Of a DNA stretch of 64,000 nt, positions 39,221-51,062 are shown one piece after another. The notes below the pieces were generated by a model. It saw nothing but the letters and a program-made list of their open reading frames with translations, was not told where the DNA came from and did no database searches. The stretch covers positions 6,529,060-6,593,059 of the forward strand of contig OZ038434.1 of NCBI GenBank assembly GCA_964036275.1, in the 5' to 3' direction. Positions within the stretch are counted from its first letter, which is position 1, and each line of letters begins with the position of its first letter. Source of the stretch: Litoditis marina (taxonomy: Eukaryota > Nematoda > Chromadorea > Rhabditida > Rhabditidae). The position numbers were made by a program, and so were the translations under genes.

Positions 39221-40865
39221 GGGACCTACTAATTACCGCACCTACCGCACCGAGGAAATACCGCACCGCGATTTGAAAATACCGCACCGTACCGCACCAG
39301 CGCAAATTTGCGTATTTTTTTCAAAAAATCCAAAATCTTTATTTTTGCAATCAAAATAGTTTCTAAAGCAGAAATCCCATCCTTTTCATCACTTTAGATA
39401 CAGAAAATCTGAAAATGATGTTTAATGACCGATCACAATGAATTTTTTCCGTTTTCTGCAGAAATAGTGAAAATATTCTGAATCGCGATGTCCCGAGTTT
39501 TCGGACGTCCGAACAGTTTTCATTTTCGGATGTCCGGACAGTTTATTTGTCTAGAGATTCTTTCAGTTCATTCTGCTATTCAACCCTGAAATATTTAGTG
39601 GATTTCTGTTTAAAATTGACAATCATTGCCAATGAACAAACGAGAACAAATCTCTAACTCTATTGTGGTATCCTCCAAGGGATCAAAATATCTTACCCTG
39701 GTAGGAGTAAGTAAAGCGTAATGTTTTCTATACTCAACTGCAAGTTGGTCACTATATTCATCGAAGCCTGCATCTAAGATAAAAGATATTTTCCGACTGT
39801 ATCCAGAAAGGCCAATTCCATCCACAAGGAACCCGGTATTTCGTTAACCCTATCAGTTAACCTTAACCGGGTAACTTGGTTAGCCCTTTTGTTCACCCCT
39901 TTGTAACCCTCTTTTACAATGTCTTTTGGGGGAAATTTGGGGTTAACAAGTGGTTAACAAAAGGGTTAACCAAGTAACCGGGTTAATGGGTAACTGCATA
40001 GGGTTAACGAAATTTCAGATTAAATAAAGAATTCGCCCCCCTCCAGATCCAGAAAGGCTCATTGAGAATAACGGTAATTTGGGTTTTTTTTTGAAACAAC
40101 AAAAAGCAAGCCCGGTATAATATGTCGGACCAACAGAAGAGTAGTGGATCATTACAGAGTTAGCCAGTTCCGATCTCTCAAAACTGTTGTCGTAGCAGCT
40201 AGGACTTCGTTTGGAGCAAATCGTCTGTCGATGCAGAGATCCAGTTCTCATGAACACAGATAGAAGAAAGCATATATCTACGTTTTGAATCACCGTTCAG
40301 TTACAAAACGCGAGGTCACGTATACATCCTGTCTCATAGTGTTCACATTTATTTGTACTGGATGGAAGCGCTACAAAAACGGCTGTGAAAAATTGAGACA
40401 GGTGAGGCCGGCGTTCAATTGTTTTACGGTATATCTGAGGCTCATGACATTGTTTTAAGTAGTGGAGCAAACGCATCATGGGTACTCATCAGTACTTTTC
40501 TTCTGAAATGATGAGCAGCTTCTTCTATACATTCGATAACTTACGAAAGTGAGAAGTGACATGAAAGTATGAAGTTACCCAACAGTAAACGAAACTGCAA
40601 TACGGAAAGAGATAAGCGTATACATAAAACATATGGTCTTCTAGGGAGAAAGTTTTACAGAAAGTTTTCTCGAGATCACTATTTCTGTTTTCAAGTGATG
40701 AAAGATAAGGATTTCTGCTTTAAGAAGCTATTTTGCTTGCGAAACTGAACATTTTGGAATTTTTGAAAAAGACGCAAATTTGCGCTGGTGCGGTACGGTG
40801 CGGTATTTTCAAATCGCGGTGCGGTATTTACCCCGGTGCGGTAGGTGCGGTAATTAGTAGGTCCC
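39221..40865. mobile_element. Mutator-like non-autonomous element, 9-bp target duplication
   Basis: Ends GGGACCTACTAATTACCGCA and its inverse are flanked by a perfect TATAAAAGA duplication (39212-39220, 40866-40874). Inverted arms run about 190 bp with decreasing similarity; the outer parts are rich in ACCGCACC motifs. The 1.65 kb length would suit a deleted autonomous element, but no transposase fragment was recognised. A second element is nested at 39836-40016. Confidence 0.88.
39836..40016. mobile_element. Nested palindromic MITE with GTTAACC arms
   Basis: Left arm ATTTCGTTAACCCTAT and right arm ATAGGGTTAACGAAAT are inverted. The arms continue as GTTAAC-rich sequence for about 70 bp around a short centre. 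It sits inside the larger 39221-40865 element, so it inserted later. Confidence 0.8.
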
Positions 40866-41599
40866 TATAAAAGAACGAAGAAGAGGTAACAGATAAAATA
40901 ATTTTCTGCTGAGTAATTTATACGCGGGCTCTAATCGGAGCTATTGCCTGAGTATCCTGCTATAATGCGTGCAACTGGCTACGCAGCCAATTTGCGCGCG
41001 GTTTTCAAAAATCTAAGGCAGGTTACTGTACACATGTAGCGAGTTTTGTTCGATCAGTAAATAAACTAAAAGAATGAATAACAACTACAGCACCGGGAAA
41101 ACTTGAACAGTTGCATTCGAAACTATCAAATTACATCCTACTTTAGCTAATATTTACATCCTGCTATCAGCATTTCCGCAAAACATGGTCGCACTGAAAG
41201 TTTTCTCAAACTATTATCGACAACCACCCTTTCGGGTTGTTTTTGGAATACTGCTTTTGTGCTGGATCCAGATTCCATGGAACGGTCGTTGAGATCAATG
41301 AGAAGCTCCACAGCACAGCAGTATTGTAAACCTTTTTTAACATTCTTCGTTTGACTTCACTAAAGTGTAAAGAGAGAAAGGTTCAATTCACTACGATGAG
41401 TCCATCTTCAACTCGAGCAACATAATCAAGCTAGAACTTCCGTTGTACTTGTCTCAGCTGTCCAGATACTGTCCAGATACCGAGCCGGTTACTACCCAGT
41501 GGTTTGTTTCTCCAAAGGAGGTCGGGCGACATATCGCGCGCAGCGCGAAGCGCTGCGTGTGAGTTGTGTTTGGTTTGGCCATTGCGCACTCGTTTTTGG

Positions 41600-43416
41600 C
41601 TTTCAAACCACAAAAGTCTTCAAATAAAAATTTTTTCGAAATTTAAAAAGAGAGAGAGCTAGATATCTATTAAATACATGTTGTGTGAGAAAATTAGGAA
41701 AATCGGTCAAGGTTGAAGAAAGTTATGCTGTCGTGTCGTTATGAAAATTTCCGTTGTCCCTCGTCGCTCGTCCCTCGTCGCTCGTCCCTCGTCGCTCGTC
41801 CCTCGTCGCTCGTCCCTCGTCGCTCGTCCCTCGTCGCTCGTCCCTCGTCGCTCGTCCCTCGTCGCTCGTCCCTCGTCGCTCGTCCCTCGTCGCTCGTCCC
41901 TCGTCGCTCGTCCCTCGTCGCTCGTCCCTCGTCGCTCGTCTCTCGTCGCTCGTCCCTCGTCGCTCGTCCCTCGTCGCTCGTCCCTCGTCGCTCGTCCCTC
42001 GTCGCTCGTCCCTCGTCGCTCGTCCCTCGTCGCTCGTCCCTCGTCGCTCGTCCCTCGTCGCTCGTCCCTCGTCGCTCGTCCCTCGTCGCTCGTCCCTCGT
42101 CGCTCGTCCCTCGTCGCTCGTCCCTCGTCGCTCGTCCCTCGTCGCTCGTCCCTCGTCGCTCGTCCCTCGTCGCTCGTCCCTCGTCGCTCGTCCCTCGTCG
42201 CTCGTCCCTCGTCGCTCGTCCCTCGTCCAATGTCCGCATAGAAAATTATTTTTTTAACTACTGGACCGATTCGGCTGAAATTTGGCACACATGCGTATAC
42301 CCCAAAGTTAGCGCGGCCCCCAAAGTTTGGTGTTGTCACGTTTCGTTTGGCGCTTGGCGCGGGCGCCAATAGGCGCCAGAAGCTGGAAAATATGTGTTCC
42401 CATGAATAAATTTGTTTGAAATTTCGCACAGAGATCATGATAGTGAATTCCAGCTATTTTCCAGAACATGGTGACATGGCTAACAATTGGCGCCAAACGC
42501 GGGCGCCTATTGGCGCCAAATATGAAAAAAAACTTGCGAAATACTGTAATGACTGGCATTTTGCTGACAGGGACCAATTATGAATATATGTGAAAACAAT
42601 GGGTTGTTTTTTTATTATTGAACATAGGGGTGGGGTTGCAATTGATAGAATGACCCCCCTCCAAAAACTTTTAAAAATATCGCAGGCGACGCGCGCACGC
42701 GACGCGACAAATTTTGCCAAAATCAAACTTTTGCTTATAACTTGCTTGAGAGTGATTTTTGGGGGTCGCTGTAATAATGTAAAATGACTCCCCATTCGAG
42801 GGAAATCTAATAGTGTAAAAAAATTTTGGGTCACGCAGGCGACGCGCGCACGCGACGCGTCAAGGTGAGTCAAAACATGAAAGTGGTCCAATTGACCTGA
42901 AATTTGGCAGTAAGGGGTAATCGACCATGGGGATCACGAATATGGCCATGGCGTTAAAGGAGACGAAGAGGTCAAAGATCGAATTTTTTAAAATGGCTGA
43001 AACTTGTTGGGAATAGGTAATCGGGTACGGGGATCACGAATATCGACATGTCGTTAAAGGGGGAGCAGAGGTCGAAGGTCAAAAAATTTAAAATGGCTGA
43101 AACTTGTTGGGAATAGGTAATCGGGTACGGGGATCACAAATATCGACATGTCGTTAAAGGGGGAGCAGAGGTCGAAGATCAAAAGATTTAAAATGGCTGA
43201 AACTTGTTGGGAATAGGTATTCGGGTACGGGGATCACGATTATCGACAAGTGGTTAATGGGGACGAGGTTAATTAGCGCCAAAAATATTTTGAAAGATCA
43301 GGATCACATCGTTCGAAAACTCGGAACTTTCAGATATCAGGATGTTTGATAGTCACCACTATTCAAAGTTCGTTTTTCTTATTTAACTCTAGGAGTTGTT
43401 GTACTAGTACAACTAG
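41600..43416. mobile_element. Helentron/HINE-like repeat, copy A (with expanded minisatellite)
   Basis: From TTTCAAACCACAAAAGTCTTC to the 3' terminus TTGTACTAGTACAACTAG (43399-43416), a 14-bp perfect palindrome followed by CTAG. Copy B (43793-44504) shares the left end, the AAAATTATTTTTTTAACTAC block and the same 3' palindrome. Internal features are a 14-bp minisatellite, repeated GGCGCC palindromes, and a three-copy tandem block of about 118 bp near 42900-43260 (anchor GGGGATCACGAATAT). Lack of TIRs, a terminal hairpin and a central minisatellite fit Helentron-derived HINEs; that class is inferred. Confidence 0.6.
41756..42228. repeat. 14-bp minisatellite, ~34 copies
   Basis: GTCCCTCGTCGCTC repeated almost perfectly, with one visible variant unit near 41940. 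Since 14 is not a multiple of three and the unit has no stop codon in any frame, five long frames run through it on both strands; they are artefacts. The homologous position in copy B (about 43945) holds a single unit. Confidence 0.97.
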
Positions 43417-43429
43417 CAAAAAGAGAACA

Positions 43430-43774
43430 ATTCGTAAAAAGTGGGGGACCAGAAAGTGTGTGAGTTCTGTTCGGTTTCACCGTTTTCTGCAAAAAGTGAA
43501 CAATACGATGTTGTGAATGAGTGTGCAACAAAAAAAGAACAATACATTTGTTTGCACAACGGTTCACAAAAAAAAACAGAATATACAAAGTATAACTTGA
43601 ACTTAAAAGTGCATAGTGGTTTCCCCTAAGAACGTTGTGAACCGTTGTGCAAACAAATGTATTGTTCTTTTTTTGTTGCACACTCATTCACAACATCGTA
43701 TTGTTCACTTTTTGCAGAAAACGGTGAAACCGAACAGAACTCACACACTTTCTGGTCCCCCACTTTTTACGAAT
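43430..43774. mobile_element. Foldback element of the AAAAAGTGGGGG family, copy 1
   Basis: Two inverted arms of about 137 bp (43430-43567, 43636-43774) look identical base for base. The ends read ATTCGTAAAAAGTGGGGG. It directly follows the terminal palindrome of repeat copy A and precedes copy B. Confidence 0.9.
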
Positions 43775-43792
43775 ATTGTTTGTTTTTCTTTT

Positions 43793-44504
43793 TTCAAACC
43801 GCAAAAGTCTTCAAATAAAACTTTTTTCGAAATTTAAAAAGAGAGAGAGCTAGATATCTAATAAATACATGTTGTGTGAAAAAATTAAAAGAATCGGTCA
43901 AGGTTGAAAAAGTTATGCTGTCGTGTCGTTATGAAAAATTTCGTTGTCCCTCGTCCGGTGTCCGCATAGAAAATTATTTTTTTAACTACTGGACCGATTC
44001 GGCTGAAATTTGGCACACATGTGTAAACCCTAAAGTTAGCGCGGCCCCGGAAGTTTGGTGTTTTCACGTTTTGTATAACGCTTGGCGCTGGCGCCAGATG
44101 GCGCCAAAAGCTGGAAAATACGTCTTCCCATGGGTTAAAATGTTCGAAATTTTGCACAGATGTTATGAAAGTAAGTTCAACCTGCTTTCCAAAACATGGT
44201 GCCATTATTATCAAATGGCGCCAAACGCGGGCGCCTATTGGCGCCAAATGAGGACGACCTTAGTAGCGAAGTAGGGTAACGACCGGATTCGTTCACAGAT
44301 GTAAGAACTATACATTTAGTTGACAAGCGGATCAACACTTTATCCACATTTCTTCGAAATTTGGCGCCAAAAAGCCCGTTTATTCGCCAATTGGCGCCAA
44401 AATTGAAAATCATGTTTCCGAACAAAAAATCGTCGGTAACACACCAATTTTCGAATTTCATTCTGATTGTTCTAATCAATGAGTGATTGTACTAGTACAA
44501 CTAG
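43793..44504. mobile_element. Helentron/HINE-like repeat, copy B (single minisatellite unit)
   Basis: Collinear with copy A but shorter: same left end, same block around GGACCGATTCGGCTGAAATT, several TTGGCGCCAAA palindromes, and the same 3' palindrome plus CTAG at 44487-44504. A further terminus of this family is at 44901-44918, so another partial copy occupies about 44580-44918. Confidence 0.6.
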
Positions 44505-44918
44505 CAAAAAGAGAACAATTAGTAAAAAGTGGGGGACCAGGAAGTGTGTGAGTTAAAACCGTTCGTTCCAGTTTTTTTTCACCAATTGGAGTAACATGTA
44601 TGATTATTGGCGCCAAACGCTGGCGCCGGTTGGCGCCAAATAAGTAAAGCATTGCGTTGTACTGTAATGACTCAGATTTTTCCCAAAGCTCAGATTTTTA
44701 TGAAATAGGCGAAAAAGTACGGTTTTGTGGTTATTATAAGTTTCGCCAATCACGCCAATTTTAGAGGTCAATTGGCGCCAAAAATAACTTGAAAAACCAG
44801 GATCACACCGTTTGAGAACTCGAAACTTCGCCCAGTAATCAGGATGTTTGATAGTCACCAATTTTCGAATTTCATTCTGATTGTTCTAATCAATGAGTGA
44901 TTGTACTAGTACAACTAG
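44505..44918. mobile_element. Truncated foldback end plus partial repeat copy C
   Basis: 44507-44555 matches the first 45 bp of the AAAAAGTGGGGG element and then stops. From about 44580 the sequence resumes homology to copy A near 42470 (GGCGCC block, GTACTGTAATGACT) and ends at the family palindrome 44901-44918. Confidence 0.6.
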
Positions 44919-44931
44919 CAAAAAGAGAACA

Positions 44932-45266
44932 ATTAATAAAAAGTGGGGGACCAGGAAGTGTGTGAGTTCTGTTCGGTTTCACCGTTTTCAGCAAAAAGTG
45001 AACAATACGAGGTAGGAAGTGTGCAACAAAAATAGAACAATACATTGGTTTGCACAACGGTTCACAGAAAACATTTATCACAAGAATCCTGATTTTAGCG
45101 TGAGTGTATAAGTGGTTTAACGTACGTGCGTTGTGAACCGTTGTGCAAACCAATGTATTGTTCTATTTTTGTTGCACACTTCCTACCTCGTATTGTTCAC
45201 TTTTTGCTGAAAACGGTGAAACCGAACAGAACTCACACACTTCCTGGTCCCCCACTTTTTACTAAT
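44932..45266. mobile_element. Foldback element of the AAAAAGTGGGGG family, copy 2
   Basis: Inverted arms of about 130 bp match each other apart from one base near the outer tip, yet differ from copy 1 at eight or more shared positions and by an indel. Confidence 0.9.
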
Positions 45267-45424
45267 ATGTTCTGATGTTGTTTTTCTAATATGTTGATGC
45301 CCCGAACAGCATCAGCTTCAACCAAAACGTCGCTGTAGAAATGGGACACAGTTTCCTACAGCAACTCTGACCCGGTCACGAAAAGTAACTGCAGAATATT
45401 TTTTCCGCATGACAGTAGTATTTC

Positions 45425-45515
45425 TGAACTATGACTGGAACCAAGCGGGATCGAACTACAGACACAGCGAAACAAGGCGACATTCACAACTTTAGCCAAG
45501 CTTTCCTCCCCTACA
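45425..45515 (-). repeat. tRNA-derived SINE-like repeat, copy 2
   Basis: Minus strand reads TGGCTAAAGTTG (A-box-like), then about 30 nt later AGTTCGATCCC (B-box-like, 10 of 11 to GGTTCGANNCC). It aligns with 595-690. Located just 3' of the GPCR gene. Confidence 0.55.
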
Positions 45516-45879
45516 ATCTTACAGTTCAATGACGTTCGCTGAAGTAGGAAAATATATTAAAAAACTTTCAAAATCCGTTTCAGTGTTCGCCAAACTCGAC
45601 TTCGAGCTAAGGTACATACGTTTATGAAAAACACATCCGTATTTCGGGAAAACTACGTTGGTGGTTGTCAAAAACTGCACAGTATCTAGACATTTCCAGG
45701 CATTTTACTCATTGTCATCAGCTTCAAATGGAAACAATTAATACAGTTAATACAACTAAGTAAGTAAGTATCAGGAAATCAGATCGTGTCTTCAAAACAA
45801 TATATCGAACAACTTATACATCTTTCTAACTGTAACTATAACTGTGAACGGAACAATATTCTAAATACAATCAGGAATG

Positions 45880-48800
45880 TCATCTATCCGAATCTGCATC
45901 GATATCAGGTATTTCCCCGTGTTCATTGGAGAAGAGGTGGTCCCTAGCCAGCGCCTTGCCAATACATAGTACTTGTTCGGCATGCTTCGCCACCATGTCT
46001 CTATGTCGGGCGCGCACCCGATTCAGCCTGAAACATAGATATGAAAATGAAGAACAACTAACATCATGTTCCGAACTTCTGGTCAGAGACACCAATCACC
46101 TCGCAGAGTGAAATTCGGTTCATGCTTCATTTTCAAAATTCTTCTGTCCGATTTGATCAAGTTGAACATGTCATGATGTAAAACAGATATTTATAGTAGC
46201 TCTGAACCAAGCTGTTGAGTCCGTTGTTGCGCGGAAAATTGATCAGAAGGAATTAATTCGAAAATAGGTTGTTCTGATGTAAGTCCAGTATTGTCGTTGG
46301 GAAATGAAAAAAAATCTCACCTTCTTGTTTCGAACGCGGACTTGAGTACGACGAAAACGAGTGAGTTGGTGGCAGAGTTGAGTAGAAGAAGGAACTCGGC
46401 CAGGTGTTCCACCAATGGAGAGTGTTCTGCTCCCGTCAACACGCGGGCCACGTCTATCACCGTCGGCCAACACCGGAATAGGAGGAACTTCCCCAGAAGA
46501 AGCGTGGAGATGGTCTAAAGGAGTATATTTACTGGCAGTATACTTAGTAAATTGAGCCGTTTTTTATTTATTCAGTCTTAGTTTACTATTTTATCATGGT
46601 ATTTAGGTTATTAGTATTCACTGGAGAACCAAACCGTTCATTCGGAACCGACATTACTAAACCGCTCGGTTCTCCAATGAATGGTTCGAACCTAGTCTTG
46701 AACAAAATTGTGATGTATTTCTGATTCGATCCTCCTGTCGTAGCATTGTTGCAAAGTTCTGCTGTGTTTGAGAAGAAAAAAGGCGTAATTGTGTTGACTT
46801 CTATGTTGACTGCAATCTTAGATGTATTTCTATTTCTAGTTTTCCTCGTTACCACTGCAAGTCACTCATTCCAGGAGTGATCCATATTTCATGCGCACAT
46901 TCGCCACTCTTGTTTTGAACTGTGATTCCTAACTATTTACGATGAATGAGCTGTTCATCATAAGTAGGTTCTAGTATGACGTGCACGAATAAATTGCACC
47001 ACGACTGAGTCTCAGTTCCACGCATACGTAGAGAAGTACAGTACTATGGAAAACTTTTAAGCACGTTCTGTTAATGAATGTTACTTCGTACTGCAAATTT
47101 TTTTGGCCGGTGGAGAGCAAACCAAATGGGCGGTATTCAATTATTTCTCTAACTCAGAATGTGTCTATTTGAGTGTAGTTAGATTTGCAGACACAGCACA
47201 ACTTTTAACAGGGACGAAGCTACAAACACAGTATAACGGAAAAAAATTTTCCGTTCGCCAAATTAGAGCGACCCCTCTTTGTTAAAATGAATTAGTGGAT
47301 AATCTGTTAGTCTTATCGTACCTGTAAGCTCTTTGTCTTGTCTTTGTCGGCCTCAAATAAGTGACATTTTCCCTGTTGTTTCAGTATAGTGGCTCGACTG
47401 TCCATGGATTTACGCATACTCCGAACAGTGTTCACTACAAACAAACAAGTTAGGTGGTCAAAAATCGTCTCACCCGGAACAAATCTCACCCTCTCTCTCT
47501 TCCCATTTCTCTCTTTCTCTCAACTCTGACCTCTCTGTGTCTCTCTCCCTCTCTATCTCGCTCTCTCAGTTTTGAACTATAAACTAACTTGTTAAAACCG
47601 TTATCACAGCAAAAGGACCAAGTGTTTTGAGCATGGCTAATAGAATGGTCTTGTAGAACATGAAGTACACGGGGTTCCGCATCAAGCCAGTCTCTTGTCG
47701 CTGAAAATATACAACAATTAATGAACTTTTATTATCGGTTCCGTAAACCAGACTCTTCTTCGATTCAACACACTTTTAGACCGAACTCATCTCTACTATT
47801 TGTAGAACTTAAACCGATATATTTATTTTAGTTGATGTCACCACCGCTTAGTTATCATCCGCTGACCCGTCAGAGATTATCGCGCCACTGCGCCTAGTCC
47901 GCCTAGACATAGTTCGGTTTGATAGCAGTACAGGGGAAACGTACCAATCTATCTATTTATGTTCTTCCTAGATCTTTCTAGTTAAGTTGCAGGCTCGGAG
48001 CTTAGTTTATTTGATAGCAGAACAACTGGGGGAAAATGTTATTTCGAAAACAAAACGCATAACCACGCGTACGCACCTGATAGTATTCGAGTCGGTCCAG
48101 GTTGCATGGCTGCAACTCATACTCGAATGAACAGGGAATGGTGAATATGCAGGCGATGGCTGTTAGACCCACCGGAAGTCGAATTAAACCTGAAAAGAGC
48201 CATTTATGCAGGTTTTAATAAATATTCCATCAACGTTTCAAGTCAAATTTAGTGTCAAGTTTTCAACCTTTCGACACTTTAATCGAGAGTGATGGTACTA
48301 CTTTTCATCAGGGAGCAAAGATATTGACTGAAAGAGAGAACAAATAACGTTTTAAGGACAATTTTTATATTTTGTGCCCACCTGCTATCAATCTGACGTA
48401 GTTGCTTCGATCTATTTTGTGTTGGTACATGGAGACTGACATTCGTCTGAACGGGCGGGAAATGGCCATGAAACGGGTAGCAGATACTTCGAGTAGCATC
48501 CACGTCTGAAAACAATGGAAGGTTCATTAGTCCGATCTGAACCCTCCTCAGTTTGTTGTCGTCTTTTTCCAGACGCATTGAGTTAGATAATTTAAATATT
48601 CACAAGGAACTCCAGGAAGAAGCTACAGTTGGGAGTTAAAGAATCCGTCCCTCTCTAGTTTTGACTTTTGAGTTAAGAATCTGACATTTTGGCGAATGAG
48701 AAACCATTATCAAAAATATATACTTTTATATCTCTATCTTGCTTCGTTTTCTAAAAAAAGCGACTTACGTAATGACCCCGATAGGGGGGTTGCGTACAGG

Positions 48801-50489
48801 GTATGCTCAAAATAGCCTAAAGAAGTACAGAAATATTTTTAAAACTTTCTATCATATACGACAACACAATTTGAGACTAAAAAATGAAAATAAATCTGGA
48901 CGTAAATGAACCAAGTCAAGTCGCGTCACAGTGAAAACGTTCATGTCCTATATTTTATTGCTTGATGTTATGCAAATTTTACAAATTTTCAAACAGAAAT
49001 TTTTTTCATGGTCTATGGGAAGACATTGAGAAACTTTTCTGAGCTTTTTCAATATTTCGTGTAACTCAGATTATAGCGGAACGGTTTCTTTAAATCTTAA
49101 ATCTGGGTTGTAGTTTGCTCTTCAAACACGGTACAGTTCTCGAATTGCTCAACACACATCGTTAAGGAACTACACGAAAAGCTATGGTTGCCCTGCTTTG
49201 CCGATACAAAAACTGTGTGAAAGCGGCATTATTGTCGAACCCCATTTCCTTATTGGGGCATCGCCGCAGCAGAAAGAAGTGTTCATCACATTAACTACTC
49301 GGCCGCTTAGCTGATATCAACTTATGAATAGGAGAAGTTCCTCTTTGAAAATAACATATTGAACCAGGATGTAATTTTCTAATCTATTCAAACGAGGATG
49401 TTTTCGTTCCAACTAATACTTATCAGAACTTTCGTGGATCAGACACAGATTACATAAGGTGGATATGGCATACCGCAGCATGAAATCGTCGTCAAGCTTC
49501 TGTCAGCTAGTGAACCATATTTTGGAATGTTATTTGAAAAAGGTGGATCTTGAAAGGAAAATGTTTCTGCTTTCATCAGGAAAGAATGTAATTTTGTAAA
49601 GTGTACCGAGGTAATATGTGCGCATTCGAGTAGTCCGGACAGTGCCACGATGTAGGGATCCCATGGCTGTTTGTGCAGCCCGACCACATGGAGGGTGGCC
49701 CAGAGGGCATGGTGCCAGAACGAGGCCAGAAGCAGTACCATGTCCCAGATGGCTAGGGCTGAACACAGTTTAGGTGAAATAGTACCTGTTACTTCTACGT
49801 CTAGTCCTACATTATAAGAATGAACATCACTCAGGCTGGACAGCGACTAGGGTGAAATTAGTGATGGTAGAGCACTTTTCACTCCGACGTGGAGTCCTAC
49901 AGTTTAGGTGTGCAACTTCTATTGAGTTTTGCAACGTGTTAAAACTTCCGAAGACTTCCAGACAAACTTTCTCCAAAACAAAATCCTCTCTATGTTCAAC
50001 CGTACTCTGTGATATTTTTTAACATTAGCCTCTGAAGTCATTGTAATAGAAAAAAGGGATTGGAACTTTGCATCCGTAAATTAAATATGTATTATCACCA
50101 CTACCTCACTAAGTGGTTAGAGGTGAACGCGTAACTCCTAGGTTCATTGAATAAACATGAATGGAAAAACTACCAAGAAATGATACTGAACCTCACCTGT
50201 CAATGAAACGAGCATTCCTGTATTGATGGACGTCCTGTACAGAATTCGTAAACAATAGATGTTTCCGAGAACTCCTCCTGAACAAAATACAGTACTCTGA
50301 GGCCCGGTTCATTACCTTTTACGTTCTATCGATACGCATGTTCTCTTCATTTCGACCTATGTTTCCAAATTGAAAAAAATGGTAGAAAAACCTACCCAAT
50401 ATGAGAGTGGCTGATAGTGGTCCATCAATAATGAGTGATAATCCATTGGCCGGTAGCTCGCAGTGTGGAAACTCGTCCAGAGAATGCAT
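45880..50489 (-). CDS. Class A (rhodopsin-like) GPCR, probable neuropeptide/FMRFamide-type receptor
   Basis: Seven-transmembrane receptor. Exons in transcript order: 50396-50489, 50197-50277, 49607-49758, 48382-48505, 48077-48189, 47589-47700, 47322-47434, 46321-46514, 45880-46027; 1131 nt, 376 aa, phases consistent. TM1 holds the GN pair (GVLGNIYCLRILY) and TM2 the conserved Asp (LALAIWDMVLLL). TM3 ends ATRFMAISRPF instead of the usual E/DRY. TM5 is LLAMLKTLGPFAVITVL, TM6 contains RCWP and TM7 is LAEFLLLLNSATNSLVF, where NPxxY is degenerate. Cysteines at the end of TM2/TM3 (LLECAH) and in loop 2 (LQPCNLD) could form the usual disulfide. The start ATG 50489 follows a splice acceptor, so an upstream exon could extend the N-terminus. 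FMRFamide-receptor likeness is by general pattern; the ligand is unknown. Confidence 0.88.
47490..47570. repeat. Pyrimidine-rich (CT)n tract
   Basis: Interrupted CT repeat in a GPCR intron, immediately 3' on the plus strand of exon 47322-47434. Confidence 0.8.
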
Positions 50490-51062
50490 CTCTGCTTCTG
50501 AATAATTTCAATGTATGATAGGGTGATTATATAGAATTGACACTATCAAATGCGACTGTTCAATTGAAATAGTACGGGAAATGTGGAATTCAACAAGGGC
50601 GAAATGTGGAACACACTAGAACTCGCCAGCAAAAGGAGATAAAATGCGTTTTTTGTGATAGTTGCGGACATTTAAGTTGAATATTCCATTCACTCCAGAA
50701 TACTTCGGCACATGCTCGGCTAAGCATGTAGATCGAAACAGCGCCAGAATTTAATGCAAGAGTTAGTTAAAATGAACATCCCTTGAGATAGAACATTTCC
50801 AACTATAATGTGCTCCCAACTCTTCAACGACTACGCATCCAACACACAATAATGCGAATCATGAAAGAATATGAATAAGAAATTATAAATTTCGTTGGGA
50901 AAAATTATGAGAACTATGTTAAACATCGAATCAAGAAAGTGAAGTTCCAAGCTGAGGGGTTGAACGCCTTCTAGAAGGCTATAATAATAGGAGTGTGGGA
51001 TTGAGGGTGCGAATCAAGGTAATTATACACTATTTCACACCAACCGTGACCATAAATCAAGG

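Noticed and set aside
41707..42438. Long overlapping frames on both strands (166-243 codons) across the minisatellite
   Set aside because: The 14-bp unit has no stop in any frame, so open frames arise automatically; the predicted proteins are a 14-residue periodic artefact.
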